A DNA stretch of 64,000 bases from assembly GCA_031411655.1 (NCBI GenBank), contig JANOBM010000071.1, positions 1 through 64,000 on the forward strand. The letters run 5' to 3'. The first letter of the stretch is position 1. Each line of letters begins with the position of its first letter. The notes under the pieces were generated by a model. That model ran no database searches and was not told where the DNA came from. It saw nothing but the letters and a program-made list of their open reading frames with translations. This DNA is from UBA6163 sp031411655 (GTDB lineage: Bacteria > Planctomycetota > Planctomycetia > Pirellulales > Pirellulaceae). Below are positions 36,106 to 45,004 of the stretch, one piece after another. The translations under genes and the position numbers were made by a program.

Positions 36106-37326
36106 TCATGGATCGGGGGACACGACATTCGCTTCGTGCGAGAGTCGACCGATCATTTCACGAAGCGACGATTCAATGCCGGCCATCAAGGGGTCTGTTT
36201 CTCCGCGCGGTGCTCGATCGGCCGGTACCACCATTGCCTCACCGATCTCGATTACCGCATGAAGTGGACCGGGATAATCAGGTTTCCCGATGAACCCTTC
36301 CTGCATTCGCTCGATGGTTTCTAAAACTTGCGTATCGGTCACCGGCGAAGAGAGGAGGTAGGAATCGGGATAGGAGTAGAGCTGCTGAGCAAGCTCGATC
36401 GCATCCAGACGATGGTAGAGGGCCTCTTTTCCATTCGGCGTTGACTCATCAACAAGCAAGGGAGCCAACGCCGTGCGAAGCCGGCGTGCGCGCCCAAGCG
36501 GCCCCATCCCCTTTTCCTCCGTCAAACCACAGCCTGCTTCGGAACTGGATAGCAGGTGTTCGATCAGACGGTTTCGCCGGTCAGCGAGGCTGCCTGTTTG
36601 GGCATGTCCCAAATAAAGCGTCTCTCGTGTTGCTAACAGCGCTTCAGCCAGCGCTTCGATTCGCGTCAGCAGTGGGAGACTATTTCGGGGACGCCAACCA
36701 AGCCGCAATTCTAGCTTCGACGCCGCTGCGGAACCCCAAGCAAGTATATCACCTTTGAACAAATACTTGATGCCCACAGGATGAACAACGACTTGGCCAC
36801 CGCTCTGTTTCGCGCGGCGTTTGGCAGCTGTTCTTGCGATGAATGCGACGCCATCGAGAAGCGGCTGCAGTACATCGTTGGTGCGATTGGTGGTACCCTC
36901 TGGAAACAAGATCAAAGGGCGCTGTGCTCCGGTAAGAATGTCGATGGCGGTCTCAAGAGACTGGCGGTCGGTCCCTTCGCGAAAGATACTAAAGCCGCCC
37001 ATCTTATGAATCGAGAATGCGTCAAACCAAGACTTGGCAAATAGGTGCCAACTGGCCATTGCAAAAACGTGAATTCCTAACTCGCGAGCGGGCCAGCCAA
37101 GGACGAGCGGGTCAGCATAGCGACAGTGATTAGGCGCAAGGAGGACCGAATGGCCAGCGTTCAATGATTGTCGAAGTCGATCGAGATGGCGACACTCATA
37201 ACTGGCGACTCCGTCGTGCCATTTCAAGTAGCAGTCAACGATGCGAAACCGCTGGATGAAAGAAGGCCACAGATTTCCACGGTGCGGTGGGACGAACTGG
37301 TACGGTCTATCGACAACGACAGTCAT
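36106..37326 (-). CDS. 1-acyl-glycerol-phosphate acyltransferase-like (PlsC)
   Basis: A 406-residue PlsC-type acyltransferase with the start at 37326 (MTVVVDRPYQF). The catalytic motif appears as NHCRYAD (HX4D), and the second motif as FPEGTTNR. There is no strong signal peptide or membrane helix; the enzyme probably sits on the inner face of the membrane. The C-terminal 200 residues (helical, RRLRTALAPL and so on) are not part of the usual family and match nothing I know. It may transfer acyl groups to a lipid, but the acceptor is not certain. The neighbours are a rhomboid protein and YggS; there is no obvious operon. Confidence 0.85.
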   Translation of the reverse strand: MTVVVDRPYQFVPPHRGNLWPSFIQRFRIVDCYLKWHDGVASYECRHLDRLRQSLNAGHSVLLAPNHCRYADPLVLGWPARELGIHVFAMASWHLFAKSWFDAFSIHKMGGFSIFREGTDRQSLETAIDILTGAQRPLILFPEGTTNRTNDVLQPLLDGVAFIARTAAKRRAKQSGGQVVVHPVGIKYLFKGDILAWGSAAASKLELRLGWRPRNSLPLLTRIEALAEALLATRETLYLGHAQTGSLADRRNRLIEHLLSSSEAGCGLTEEKGMGPLGRARRLRTALAPLLVDESTPNGKEALYHRLDAIELAQQLYSYPDSYLLSSPVTDTQVLETIERMQEGFIGKPDYPGPLHAVIEIGEAMVVPADRAPRGETDPLMAGIESSLREMIGRLSHEANVVSPDP

Positions 37327-37440
37327 GACGGGAACCACAAACGAGATAGAAGCGGTTCGGAACGACCAAACTCAAAAGCCGGAAAGTGGAGGTTTTAGCA
37401 GCTAGCGATAGCTTTGTGGGACGCGTGGGTACAAAGACTT

Positions 37441-37512
37441 GGAACCTATTCGAAAACCATTAGCCACTTTGGCGCTAGCCGCGGGTCTCTTCGGTTTTCG
37501 GATAGGTTCTTG
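37441..37512 (-). repeat. Dispersed palindromic repeat, copy 3 (inverted)
   Basis: GGAACCTATTCGAAAACC at the left and GGTTTTCGGATAGGTTCTT at the right enclose a GC-rich centre with GGCGCTAGCCGCGGG. It is the reverse complement of the copies at 71-140 and 25934-26009 with few differences. It fills most of the space between the acyltransferase gene and the stop of yggS-like, ending 4 bases before the latter. Confidence 0.85.
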
Positions 37513-37516
37513 GACG

Positions 37517-38227
37517 TTACTTGGTTAAAAGACCCTCGAACAATCGCGAACCGATTCGTACCATCGTCGCTCCTTCACTAACGGCTTCGGCATAATCGCC
37601 GCTCATCCCCATCGACAATTCGGGGAGTGGGCACTTGTGTTTTGCGACGAGCGTATCTCTCGTTTCTCGCACAATCGCGAACTGCCTTCGGGTCTCCGAG
37701 CTTGTCGCATTCAAGCCTGACATCGCCATCAAACCGGTTACCTCAACCCCTCGAATCGCCATGATCTGCGGCCAGACTTCGAGCAGCTCGGTTGGGTTGA
37801 ATCCATGTTTATCCACTTCGCCGCTCACGTTCACTTCGACGAGCAGGACCGGATTTCGATTCAGTTGGATGGCGTAATCGGCGACCGCTTGCAATAGTTT
37901 CACGCTGTCAATCGAATGGATCGCATAGGCCAATTCCACGATGCGTTTCGCTTTGTTTCGCTGAAGCGATCCAATCAAATGCCAGCGCACTTTTTCGGTT
38001 GCCAGCTCCGCCGCTTTTTGAACAAGCGATTGCGGGCGGCTTTCGCCTAATTCTGTGCAGCCCGCCTCGACCAAGCAGCGGGTGGTGTCAACATCGACAT
38101 ACTTAGAAACACCGATGACGCGAACGTCACTCGTCGAGCGACCCGCAGCCCTTGCCGCAGAAGCTACTTCATCGCAAACGATCCGCCAATTTTCGACTAT
38201 CTGATGACGAATCGAATCTTTCAACAT
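37517..38227 (-). CDS. YggS/PLPBP-family pyridoxal phosphate homeostasis protein
   Basis: A 236-residue PLP-binding TIM-barrel protein of the YggS/PROSC family, which buffers free PLP and has no known enzyme activity. The PLP lysine is in IGVSKYVD near residue 42. The family motifs are GESRPQSLVQK, WHLIGSLQRNKAK, IHSIDSVKL, and at the end LSMGMSGDYAEAVSEGATMVRIGSRLF. In other bacteria the gene often lies by proC or cell-division genes; here it stands alone upstream of the palindromic repeat. Confidence 0.95.
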   Translation of the reverse strand: MLKDSIRHQIVENWRIVCDEVASAARAAGRSTSDVRVIGVSKYVDVDTTRCLVEAGCTELGESRPQSLVQKAAELATEKVRWHLIGSLQRNKAKRIVELAYAIHSIDSVKLLQAVADYAIQLNRNPVLLVEVNVSGEVDKHGFNPTELLEVWPQIMAIRGVEVTGLMAMSGLNATSSETRRQFAIVRETRDTLVAKHKCPLPELSMGMSGDYAEAVSEGATMVRIGSRLFEGLLTK

Positions 38228-38309
38228 GAGGTCAATGTCTTACAAGCGGGGAAGCGAACTGCATTCGATCAATTCCTCCTCTCATGGGACGAGGCCGCAT
38301 CGACTGGCG

Positions 38310-41201
38310 TTAAAGCTTTGTAGGATCGTTGATCATAACGGGTGCAACATTTCCATTGGATACGGGGCCATCCGTTATTTCTGATTCCAACATTTCTGTC
38401 GCGGGAAGTCCAATGGGGAGTACTTGTTCGTTGATCGAACCGTCGAGCATTCCACCCGCCAGAAACGCGCCGGAAACTCCCGAAGCAGCCCCGAGCGTGG
38501 CAGGCGTCAAAGGACCCGGATCAAGCCACAAGCCCTCCGGCGTCAATTGCATGGTACCGAGGTCAAAATCAAGGCTCCGCCGGATCACTTCGTAATTGAC
38601 GAAGATGTTTAGCAGAGTGTTTTGAGAATTGAGCAGGTCCGTTAATGCACTGATGGTATCACGCGCCGCAGTGGGGCCGCTGCTAAGTCCTCGAGCATCG
38701 CGGAATCCACGTATGTCTTCGTTCAACTCCAATTGTTGCGCTGCGATCCGCACCGATTGTCTTCCCAGTTCAAAATTAATTTGGTTGGTAAGTACTTGTC
38801 GAAGTTGACCGCGAAGGACCTGCCATAGCGTATCCTCGAATCGATAGAAACTGCGTTTCGCTTGCTCGAACTCAATCAGCGATTGGCGATAGGTATTGCG
38901 TTCCTGCAATCGAGTCAACGGCGCATCCCATTGCAAACCGACTCGAAGACGACCGGTACTGCTCCTCAGGTCAAGCGGATTGTCACCTACGTTTTGCACA
39001 TCGCCACTAAAAACAACGTCCAATGAGCTTTCTAGGTCATCGGCGTTGAATTCGATCAGTCGCCAAGCATCGACCAACGCCGCTCGCGCGTTGGCAAGGT
39101 CTGGACGGTTCGCTTGAGCAATCTCAAAAGCAGTTCGTGGGTCCAGCTTGATATCGGGTAGCACCACACTTTCCGTTCTTGACTGAGCCTGTATCAATTG
39201 CAATACGAGCACATCATCAGCAATTTTTGTCAGGAGGTCTTGAGATGCCAATACAACGTCATCGCGAATCGCCGTTGCCATCTGCTGATCATTGAGGTTT
39301 TCGGGCGCAGCGTTACCGGTGAACTTTCCGATAGTCACAACCAAATCGTCAATCTCTTTGGCATATCCTTCTAGTCGCACCTGTAGTTTCGCAAAATTGC
39401 TGCGTAGTTCGGTCGACAACGCAGAAACTTCGGTTCCAGAAAAGGCATCTTTGTCGATCTTTTCAAACTCCAGCAACGTACAAATTTGCTGTTGGCTTGC
39501 CTTGAAACGCGCCCGAAGTTCCTCGTTTTGTAGCCGGCGTCCTTCGACCGCTTGGTCCAGAGCATCGAGGTCTTTAGACACGCGAGGCACATCTTCTTCA
39601 ATCAATTGCCTCCGAAAGTCGAGCAGTGGTTGTAGCGCTTTTCGAAGATCGCCAATTCGCGAGGCGAGTTGTGGCGTCCACCGAATGCTCGAACGAGGGA
39701 TTCCCAATTCCGGGTCAATAGTTTGTACAGCCGTTTCTAGCAATGATAGGTTGATATCCCCGGCCGCTGTACGGAGCTCGATGAGCTGTTCCCGGCGACC
39801 TCTGAGTGTTTCATCAATGAGCTCGAAGCGATCAAGCATCGGATCCTCGATCGCCACGCAAAGGTATGGTGGCAGGCCGAGGTCACGTAGGAAACTATCG
39901 ACTGAGTTTTGGTAATCCGCTTTCCGGGAAACGAGCTGGGTTTGCGCGTTGAGCAACGCAGACCTTTGCTGGGCAATCTGAAGGCGCTGCCGCGGAATCG
40001 CTTCCGCATCTTCGGGAATGGTAGTTAACAGTTCGAGCAGGGTGTCTTCAAGGATTAGCAAGTTTTCACTCAACCGAGCGACGTTCTCTTCCACGTTTCG
40101 GATCTGCAATTTGTTCTGTAACAAACCAATGAACCCTCCCGCTTGGGGAACACCTCCGCCGCCCGTTACGCCAAATCCCCCACCGCCACCAAAACCGCCG
40201 CCAAGCCCTGCAAAACCACCTCCAAGGCCCGAGAATCCACCGAGACCGACCCCAAAAACACCACCGCTACGGCGGACTTGGCTTTCCTGTCCACGCCCAG
40301 TGGTGATGAACAGATAAAAACTCCTTCGATATCGTTCGAACGAGCGGACGTTGGACAACAAACGACGTTCCGATAAGGTCAAACGTTCCAGGATGCGATC
40401 GCGTCCGGCGCCGCGCAAAAGCGGCTGTATTAACGTGAAATCGAATACCGTGTTGGCGCTTTGAGTGTTGGGCCCGCTCAGCTCCCAAACGATTCCGTTG
40501 GCAAATCCGACGACTAGGTCGGCACCGCTGGTAAAAGCTCGTTGCATCACCAGCGGGCGACGGCCGTTGCTGAATGGAGATAAATCGGCTCGCGTACTAC
40601 TTTTTCCACCTGCTCCCCGTCGGTCTCGACCATCCGCAGTAAGGGACGTTTGGGCGCCACCAAAAAACTGGGTGTCAAAACGAAATCGCTCGCTACTAAC
40701 GTCCAGAGCCGACAGATATAGTTGCTCGATCTGTTGTTGATAGTCGGGCGAATGCAGCAGCGCGAGTTGGACAGCCGAATCCGCATTCAGGTGCAGGACA
40801 CCATTTTCATCCAGCGGTAAAAACTGCCACCACTCAGGGTTTTCTGATGCGTTAGTCGTTCCAGCCGCGTGCCAAAGCGGGTACCCTTTGCGACCATCGA
40901 CACGATGCATGTACTGATGAGAAGTGGGATCGTCCTGGGGCATCGGTTGGAAGTCGAGGTCGAAAGGATTGAACATTCGACTTCGCGGATCGACCTGGAC
41001 CCTCAATGGCCGGTTTGCGTCTTGGCAGGCGTCGGCATTCTTTTCATCGATCAGGCGATGAGCCTCCATGTCGGCCTGTTTGCGGTAGTATTGTCGGTGG
41101 CATCCGCTCATCAACGTTACCGCGCCTAGCGCTAGAACCAGCGGTAAGCCCAAGGAATCGCATCTCGAAGGTGCCCTGAAAAATCGACAAAGAATCGTCA
41201 T
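38310..41201 (-). CDS. Very long TolC-like outer membrane lipoprotein
   Basis: A 963-residue protein. The N-terminal region has a lipobox, LMSGC, after a hydrophobic stretch, so the mature protein is probably lipidated. Long amphipathic helices with regular leucines (LSENLLILEDTLLELL, LDALDQAVEGRRLQNEEL, RRSLDFDLGTMQLTPEG) match the TolC/outer-membrane-efflux fold, normally about 450 residues. Here the two halves are separated by a large insert, and a Gly-rich stretch (GGFAGLGGGFGGGGGFGV) lies at about residue 325. No cognate RND pump or adaptor gene is adjacent. Channel function is inferred from fold resemblance only. Confidence 0.75.
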   Translation of the reverse strand: MTILCRFFRAPSRCDSLGLPLVLALGAVTLMSGCHRQYYRKQADMEAHRLIDEKNADACQDANRPLRVQVDPRSRMFNPFDLDFQPMPQDDPTSHQYMHRVDGRKGYPLWHAAGTTNASENPEWWQFLPLDENGVLHLNADSAVQLALLHSPDYQQQIEQLYLSALDVSSERFRFDTQFFGGAQTSLTADGRDRRGAGGKSSTRADLSPFSNGRRPLVMQRAFTSGADLVVGFANGIVWELSGPNTQSANTVFDFTLIQPLLRGAGRDRILERLTLSERRLLSNVRSFERYRRSFYLFITTGRGQESQVRRSGGVFGVGLGGFSGLGGGFAGLGGGFGGGGGFGVTGGGGVPQAGGFIGLLQNKLQIRNVEENVARLSENLLILEDTLLELLTTIPEDAEAIPRQRLQIAQQRSALLNAQTQLVSRKADYQNSVDSFLRDLGLPPYLCVAIEDPMLDRFELIDETLRGRREQLIELRTAAGDINLSLLETAVQTIDPELGIPRSSIRWTPQLASRIGDLRKALQPLLDFRRQLIEEDVPRVSKDLDALDQAVEGRRLQNEELRARFKASQQQICTLLEFEKIDKDAFSGTEVSALSTELRSNFAKLQVRLEGYAKEIDDLVVTIGKFTGNAAPENLNDQQMATAIRDDVVLASQDLLTKIADDVLVLQLIQAQSRTESVVLPDIKLDPRTAFEIAQANRPDLANARAALVDAWRLIEFNADDLESSLDVVFSGDVQNVGDNPLDLRSSTGRLRVGLQWDAPLTRLQERNTYRQSLIEFEQAKRSFYRFEDTLWQVLRGQLRQVLTNQINFELGRQSVRIAAQQLELNEDIRGFRDARGLSSGPTAARDTISALTDLLNSQNTLLNIFVNYEVIRRSLDFDLGTMQLTPEGLWLDPGPLTPATLGAASGVSGAFLAGGMLDGSINEQVLPIGLPATEMLESEITDGPVSNGNVAPVMINDPTKL

Positions 41202-41569
41202 CGTCTATTGCCTATCGTTTCTGACACAAGATTGATCGACCCCAACGCTTCCGAAGTTGCACATCAAAAACCGTGCAAACCAGGGTTTGCCTTGAATTGA
41301 AATGCGGGGTTTGGGAGTCGCAGCTCGAAGACCGCCGCTGGGCGGGCACGAAAAACCGGCGCAACCGTCCCAATGCAGATATTGAGTTCGACCGCAAAAG
41401 GCCCGGTCTTCAGCATGGGAAAGGCTGAATCCTCGGTTTAATTGCTACAGACGCTCGTTTTGCGCTCTGGGTAAGTTGTAGGGCCTAGTCTCGGTGTGCT
41501 AGCTTTGTCGACGTTGAGGGCGATTCAGCTAGGTTTGAGAGACGATTTCTCGCTAAATCCTCCAAAAAC

Positions 41570-41598
41570 TTGACGCTGCCCTCCGCGCAAAATATCAT
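41570..41598 (+). promoter_or_regulatory. Strong sigma-70-type promoter for the 486-residue protein
   Basis: TTGACG (41570-41575) and TATCAT (41593-41598) are separated by exactly 17 bases, each one mismatch from consensus. The transcript would start near 41605, about 90 bases before the ATG at 41697. A 15-base perfect inverted repeat CGGCAAAATTTGCCG (41635-41649) lies in the leader and could bind a dimeric regulator. The rest of the 495-base gap (41202-41569) shows no gene. Confidence 0.6.
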
Positions 41599-41696
41599 CG
41601 GCGTACGGCTTTTCACCCTCATCAGGTAGCGTTCCGGCAAAATTTGCCGTTGCGTAGGTCGATCGCGCGTACCTCCGGATACCTCTCGACACGCCC

Positions 41697-43157
41697 ATGT
41701 ATATCGCCCTGCTGTCCCTTCTGATCGTCGTTGTGCTCCTGGCCGGCTGGTTGCTTTGGAAAAGCCGCGACACATGGCGCTGGTTTCAACTGACTGCGTC
41801 GGCGATCATTCTATTGCTTGCCATTGCAATCTTATTTCCAACCGCAGGCGTGCTAAAAAGTCGTTCGGCGTGGAACAAAGTGAAAGAGGATTTGGACGCC
41901 CGACTTGCCAAAATCGAGACCGAGCAAGCCACACTCAAGTACGGAGACCCGAGTGATCCGGTTGCCGGTGAGGGAGTCTTGGAACTGCAATCTCGCCTTC
42001 AGCGCTTCGCGGTCGAAGCAGGCCGTCGTTGGCCCAACCTGCGGATGCAAGGCAACGCGAATGGCGCGATCACTTTAGCTAGCGTCGCCCCCGTCGCCGT
42101 ACTTCCTCCGGGAGTTGTCGCCGAGGCTCCGGCTGAAGGTGCTGCACCCGCAGCTGCGGCGCCGGCCGCGCCCGCGCAACCGCTCATTCCACAGGGTTTA
42201 ATTGTGTACGGCTTTGCCGAAACACAACAGCCAGATGTCGCCGCACTTGTACCCACGTTCTTTTTGGGTGAGTTTCGGGTGACTGCGAGTGCGCCGGGTC
42301 AGGTCACGATTCAAGCAACTGGTGCCTTGGAAGCAGCTCAACAGCAGGCGATCACAAGTGGCCAGGCGCAGAGCTGGTCGCTGTATGAACTGCTGCCCTT
42401 GGACAGTCACGATAGTTTCGTCGCAGCTGGCAGTGAGTCCGCTGACGATGCCGTCTTTGGCCGTGTTGACGACGTTCTTGTCAAACGACTTTTGGGAAAT
42501 GGCATCTCACCCCAAACGCTCGATGCTTATCTTCGCGATGGTGGGCGATCCAAACCCGACGATGCGCCTGCGTCACGTTGGGTAAAAATAGAATTCACCA
42601 AGGCGCATAACATCGTGGTTGACAGTCCCGAGAAGCGAAACGTTTTGGATGGGGGCTTCTTCGATGGTTCTGGTCAGGCGGTTGATAGCCGTCTGCAACG
42701 AGGAGAAGACGGCACCGCAAAGTTCAAGGTCGGTATGCAAGTCATTGTGACAGAAGAAGCCGCCAATGATTTGATCGGGCAAGACGTTGCGAAGTTGGTC
42801 GACACCTATTTTGTGCGACCACTCAACGATTATCGCTTCGTGCTGCGACGGATCCGCCTACGCTTGGCCGAGCTCGCGATTCGTAAGCAAGAATTAGAAT
42901 ACGAGCAAGAAGTGTTAAACGATGCGATTAACGCTACCGTTGCGATGTTGGCCGCAAATCAAGATGCAAAGCTCAAACTTGAGAAAGATGTTGCGAAGAT
43001 CAATCTCGAGCGAGCTGCGATTAAAACTTACAACGCAAAGGTTAAACAAGGTGTTTCCGATGCTCGAGAACGATTGGTAAGCATCTATCAGGACAACCTG
43101 GAACTGGAGTCCGAATTGAAAAAAATCCACCTAAACATCGAAGCAGCGCTTCCTTGA
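41697..43157 (+). CDS. Membrane-anchored coiled-coil protein of unknown function
   Basis: A 486-residue protein I do not recognise. Two membrane helices open it (IALLSLLIVVVLLAGWLL and FQLTASAIILLLAIAILF), and the rest lies on one side. A compact Pro/Ala-rich linker (AEGAAPAAAAPAAPAQPL) precedes a beta-rich region. The last 110 residues form a coiled coil: RIRLRLAELAIRKQELEYEQ onward to the end. The combination suggests a scaffold or periplasm-spanning tether rather than an enzyme. It has its own strong promoter. Probably planctomycete-specific, but I cannot search. Confidence 0.75.
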   Translation: MYIALLSLLIVVVLLAGWLLWKSRDTWRWFQLTASAIILLLAIAILFPTAGVLKSRSAWNKVKEDLDARLAKIETEQATLKYGDPSDPVAGEGVLELQSRLQRFAVEAGRRWPNLRMQGNANGAITLASVAPVAVLPPGVVAEAPAEGAAPAAAAPAAPAQPLIPQGLIVYGFAETQQPDVAALVPTFFLGEFRVTASAPGQVTIQATGALEAAQQQAITSGQAQSWSLYELLPLDSHDSFVAAGSESADDAVFGRVDDVLVKRLLGNGISPQTLDAYLRDGGRSKPDDAPASRWVKIEFTKAHNIVVDSPEKRNVLDGGFFDGSGQAVDSRLQRGEDGTAKFKVGMQVIVTEEAANDLIGQDVAKLVDTYFVRPLNDYRFVLRRIRLRLAELAIRKQELEYEQEVLNDAINATVAMLAANQDAKLKLEKDVAKINLERAAIKTYNAKVKQGVSDARERLVSIYQDNLELESELKKIHLNIEAALP

Positions 43158-43237
43158 TTTGCCTGGCCATTAGCGGTGAATTCTGTCGTTGAGCAGATTG
43201 CACTCGCCAGTCACCAGCTACTCGGTTTTTTAACCAG

Positions 43238-45004
43238 CTACGGACCCGCTTGATGGATGGGCTGTAGGAACCAGCCTTCAATCTCAGTGACGGTTGTTGG
43301 AACCGACGGCGGTTCTTTGCCGGTCAGCCGTTGGAGCGACCACTGGCAGGCTCGCGCGACAACTGCAGGGCCCTCGCCGAACTTTCGTAAATCAGCAAGT
43401 GCTGTTTCTGCTTTCATTCGCCCCAGGCTGATGGCGCTCATTCTGCGAACATCCTCGTTCTCAGGAAAAAGCCCGCCAACATCAAGTAGTCGCTCGTCCA
43501 GGATCCGAATCAATTCACTTTTGGCGTCGTCTTCGTGAAGCATCCCCAACGCCCACGCGGCAGCGGGCCGGGAATAGTGTCCTAGCGCGGTTGACTTTGG
43601 AATGTAGGCCGTCAGCAGTGGCTCCGATTCGAGATACCGCTGGTCGCCGAACGCGATGAACAGATGAGCAACCTGCAACGAGAACCCCGGCATCGTATCG
43701 TTTAGTTTTCCAGATTGAAAACCGTCATAAACACTTTGAGCATGAGTGAGCATTGCAGGCAGCAACTCTTTAATCCGCAGTTGTGTCAGCGCCCATGCCG
43801 TTGCAACCTTCACCTCTGGTCGCTCGTGGCCAAGTAATTCAACCATGCGATTGCCGGCAGGCTTGTGATCAAGTTTTGCCAGAACAAAAGTCGCTTTCTC
43901 ACAGCCGCGCCAATTATTCTTATTGATCACTTCGCTGGTGCGAACGATCACTTCATCACGAAGATTGGAATCTTCGGCAAGTTCAATCAGTCCGTCGGCG
44001 ACGAGGTCGCGCAATCCAGGATTCACGTCATCGAGCATCTCCGAAAGCACCGCAACTCGTGTAGCAGCTTTCTTGGCAAGCATCGCTCGAGCACACCAGC
44101 GGCGGACATTTACATCTTTACTTGACCGATATTTTTCCACCCGTACGTCCACCAGATCGGAATCAATCGCGAACATTCGTTGAAGTGCACCGGATTGGAT
44201 GGTAGTGCTCTCCTGATCCAATAACCTCGCCAACAGAGCCACCGCCTCAGGGTCACGACGCTGATTGAGTAATTCAAGTACGATTGCGCAGCTTAGTTCA
44301 ATCGGATGACCAGGTTGGTCGACAAGGGCGGTTGCTAGCGCGGCGAGCCCATCCCCATTGATTGTTCCCAACGCACGCGCGGCACTTAAGCGCACAGAAG
44401 CAGTGCGATGAGAGTCGCTCACAATTTTGGAAAGGCTTTCTATCCCCTTTGCGGACCGAAGCGATTCAAGCCCATTGATTGCCAGGATGGTCATGGTATC
44501 TGATTCGCCTGATTCCTCCACACGGTTCAACCACGTCGTTTCCATCGACGCTGTCTTCCAGTTTGCGAGCGCGGGTTCAACAATCACGGCAACCGGTTGA
44601 CCCTGCTCAGCAGAAACTTTGATAAGCGAGGCGGTTTGGTCCTGGGCGTTGAAAGTGACCAATGCTGCTGCTGCCGACCGAATGATTTCAAGATCCTGGT
44701 TAGGAATAACCATCAACTCAACGACGCGCAGATGCGTTTGCTCCAAACCTTTCATGCCACGACGGTGCGCGATGGCGAGTGTGTCGATAACCAAACGCTG
44801 GAGTTGCACGTCAGGTCGATCCAGTGCCTTCATCCACATTGGCACTAGCCCATCGCGAAAAAAAAACTGTTCGTCAGGCACTGGAAACGCTGGGCTCTCG
44901 TACATCGCCAACTTGTACTTTGCCATTGGGTCAATAGCGTATGCAGTCCTTAGGTGAAAGCTGCTTCCCAGCAGGATTGTCATTAGTAAAAGCAGCGATT
45001 TCAT
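43238..45004 (-). CDS. Exported HEAT-repeat protein
   Basis: A 588-residue protein starting at 45004 (MKSLLLLMTILLGSS), which gives a signal peptide. The mature part is a long series of roughly 30-residue helical hairpins with the HEAT pattern (RLSAARALGTINGDGLAAL, VKVATAWALTQLRIKELL, RRMSAISLGRMKAETALADL). Its ATG overlaps the stop of the ABC permease gene upstream by one base (TAATG), so it is the last gene of a four-gene operon. It could be the extracytoplasmic scaffold of the transporter; no ligand is suggested by sequence. Confidence 0.85.
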   Translation of the reverse strand: MKSLLLLMTILLGSSFHLRTAYAIDPMAKYKLAMYESPAFPVPDEQFFFRDGLVPMWMKALDRPDVQLQRLVIDTLAIAHRRGMKGLEQTHLRVVELMVIPNQDLEIIRSAAAALVTFNAQDQTASLIKVSAEQGQPVAVIVEPALANWKTASMETTWLNRVEESGESDTMTILAINGLESLRSAKGIESLSKIVSDSHRTASVRLSAARALGTINGDGLAALATALVDQPGHPIELSCAIVLELLNQRRDPEAVALLARLLDQESTTIQSGALQRMFAIDSDLVDVRVEKYRSSKDVNVRRWCARAMLAKKAATRVAVLSEMLDDVNPGLRDLVADGLIELAEDSNLRDEVIVRTSEVINKNNWRGCEKATFVLAKLDHKPAGNRMVELLGHERPEVKVATAWALTQLRIKELLPAMLTHAQSVYDGFQSGKLNDTMPGFSLQVAHLFIAFGDQRYLESEPLLTAYIPKSTALGHYSRPAAAWALGMLHEDDAKSELIRILDERLLDVGGLFPENEDVRRMSAISLGRMKAETALADLRKFGEGPAVVARACQWSLQRLTGKEPPSVPTTVTEIEGWFLQPIHQAGP

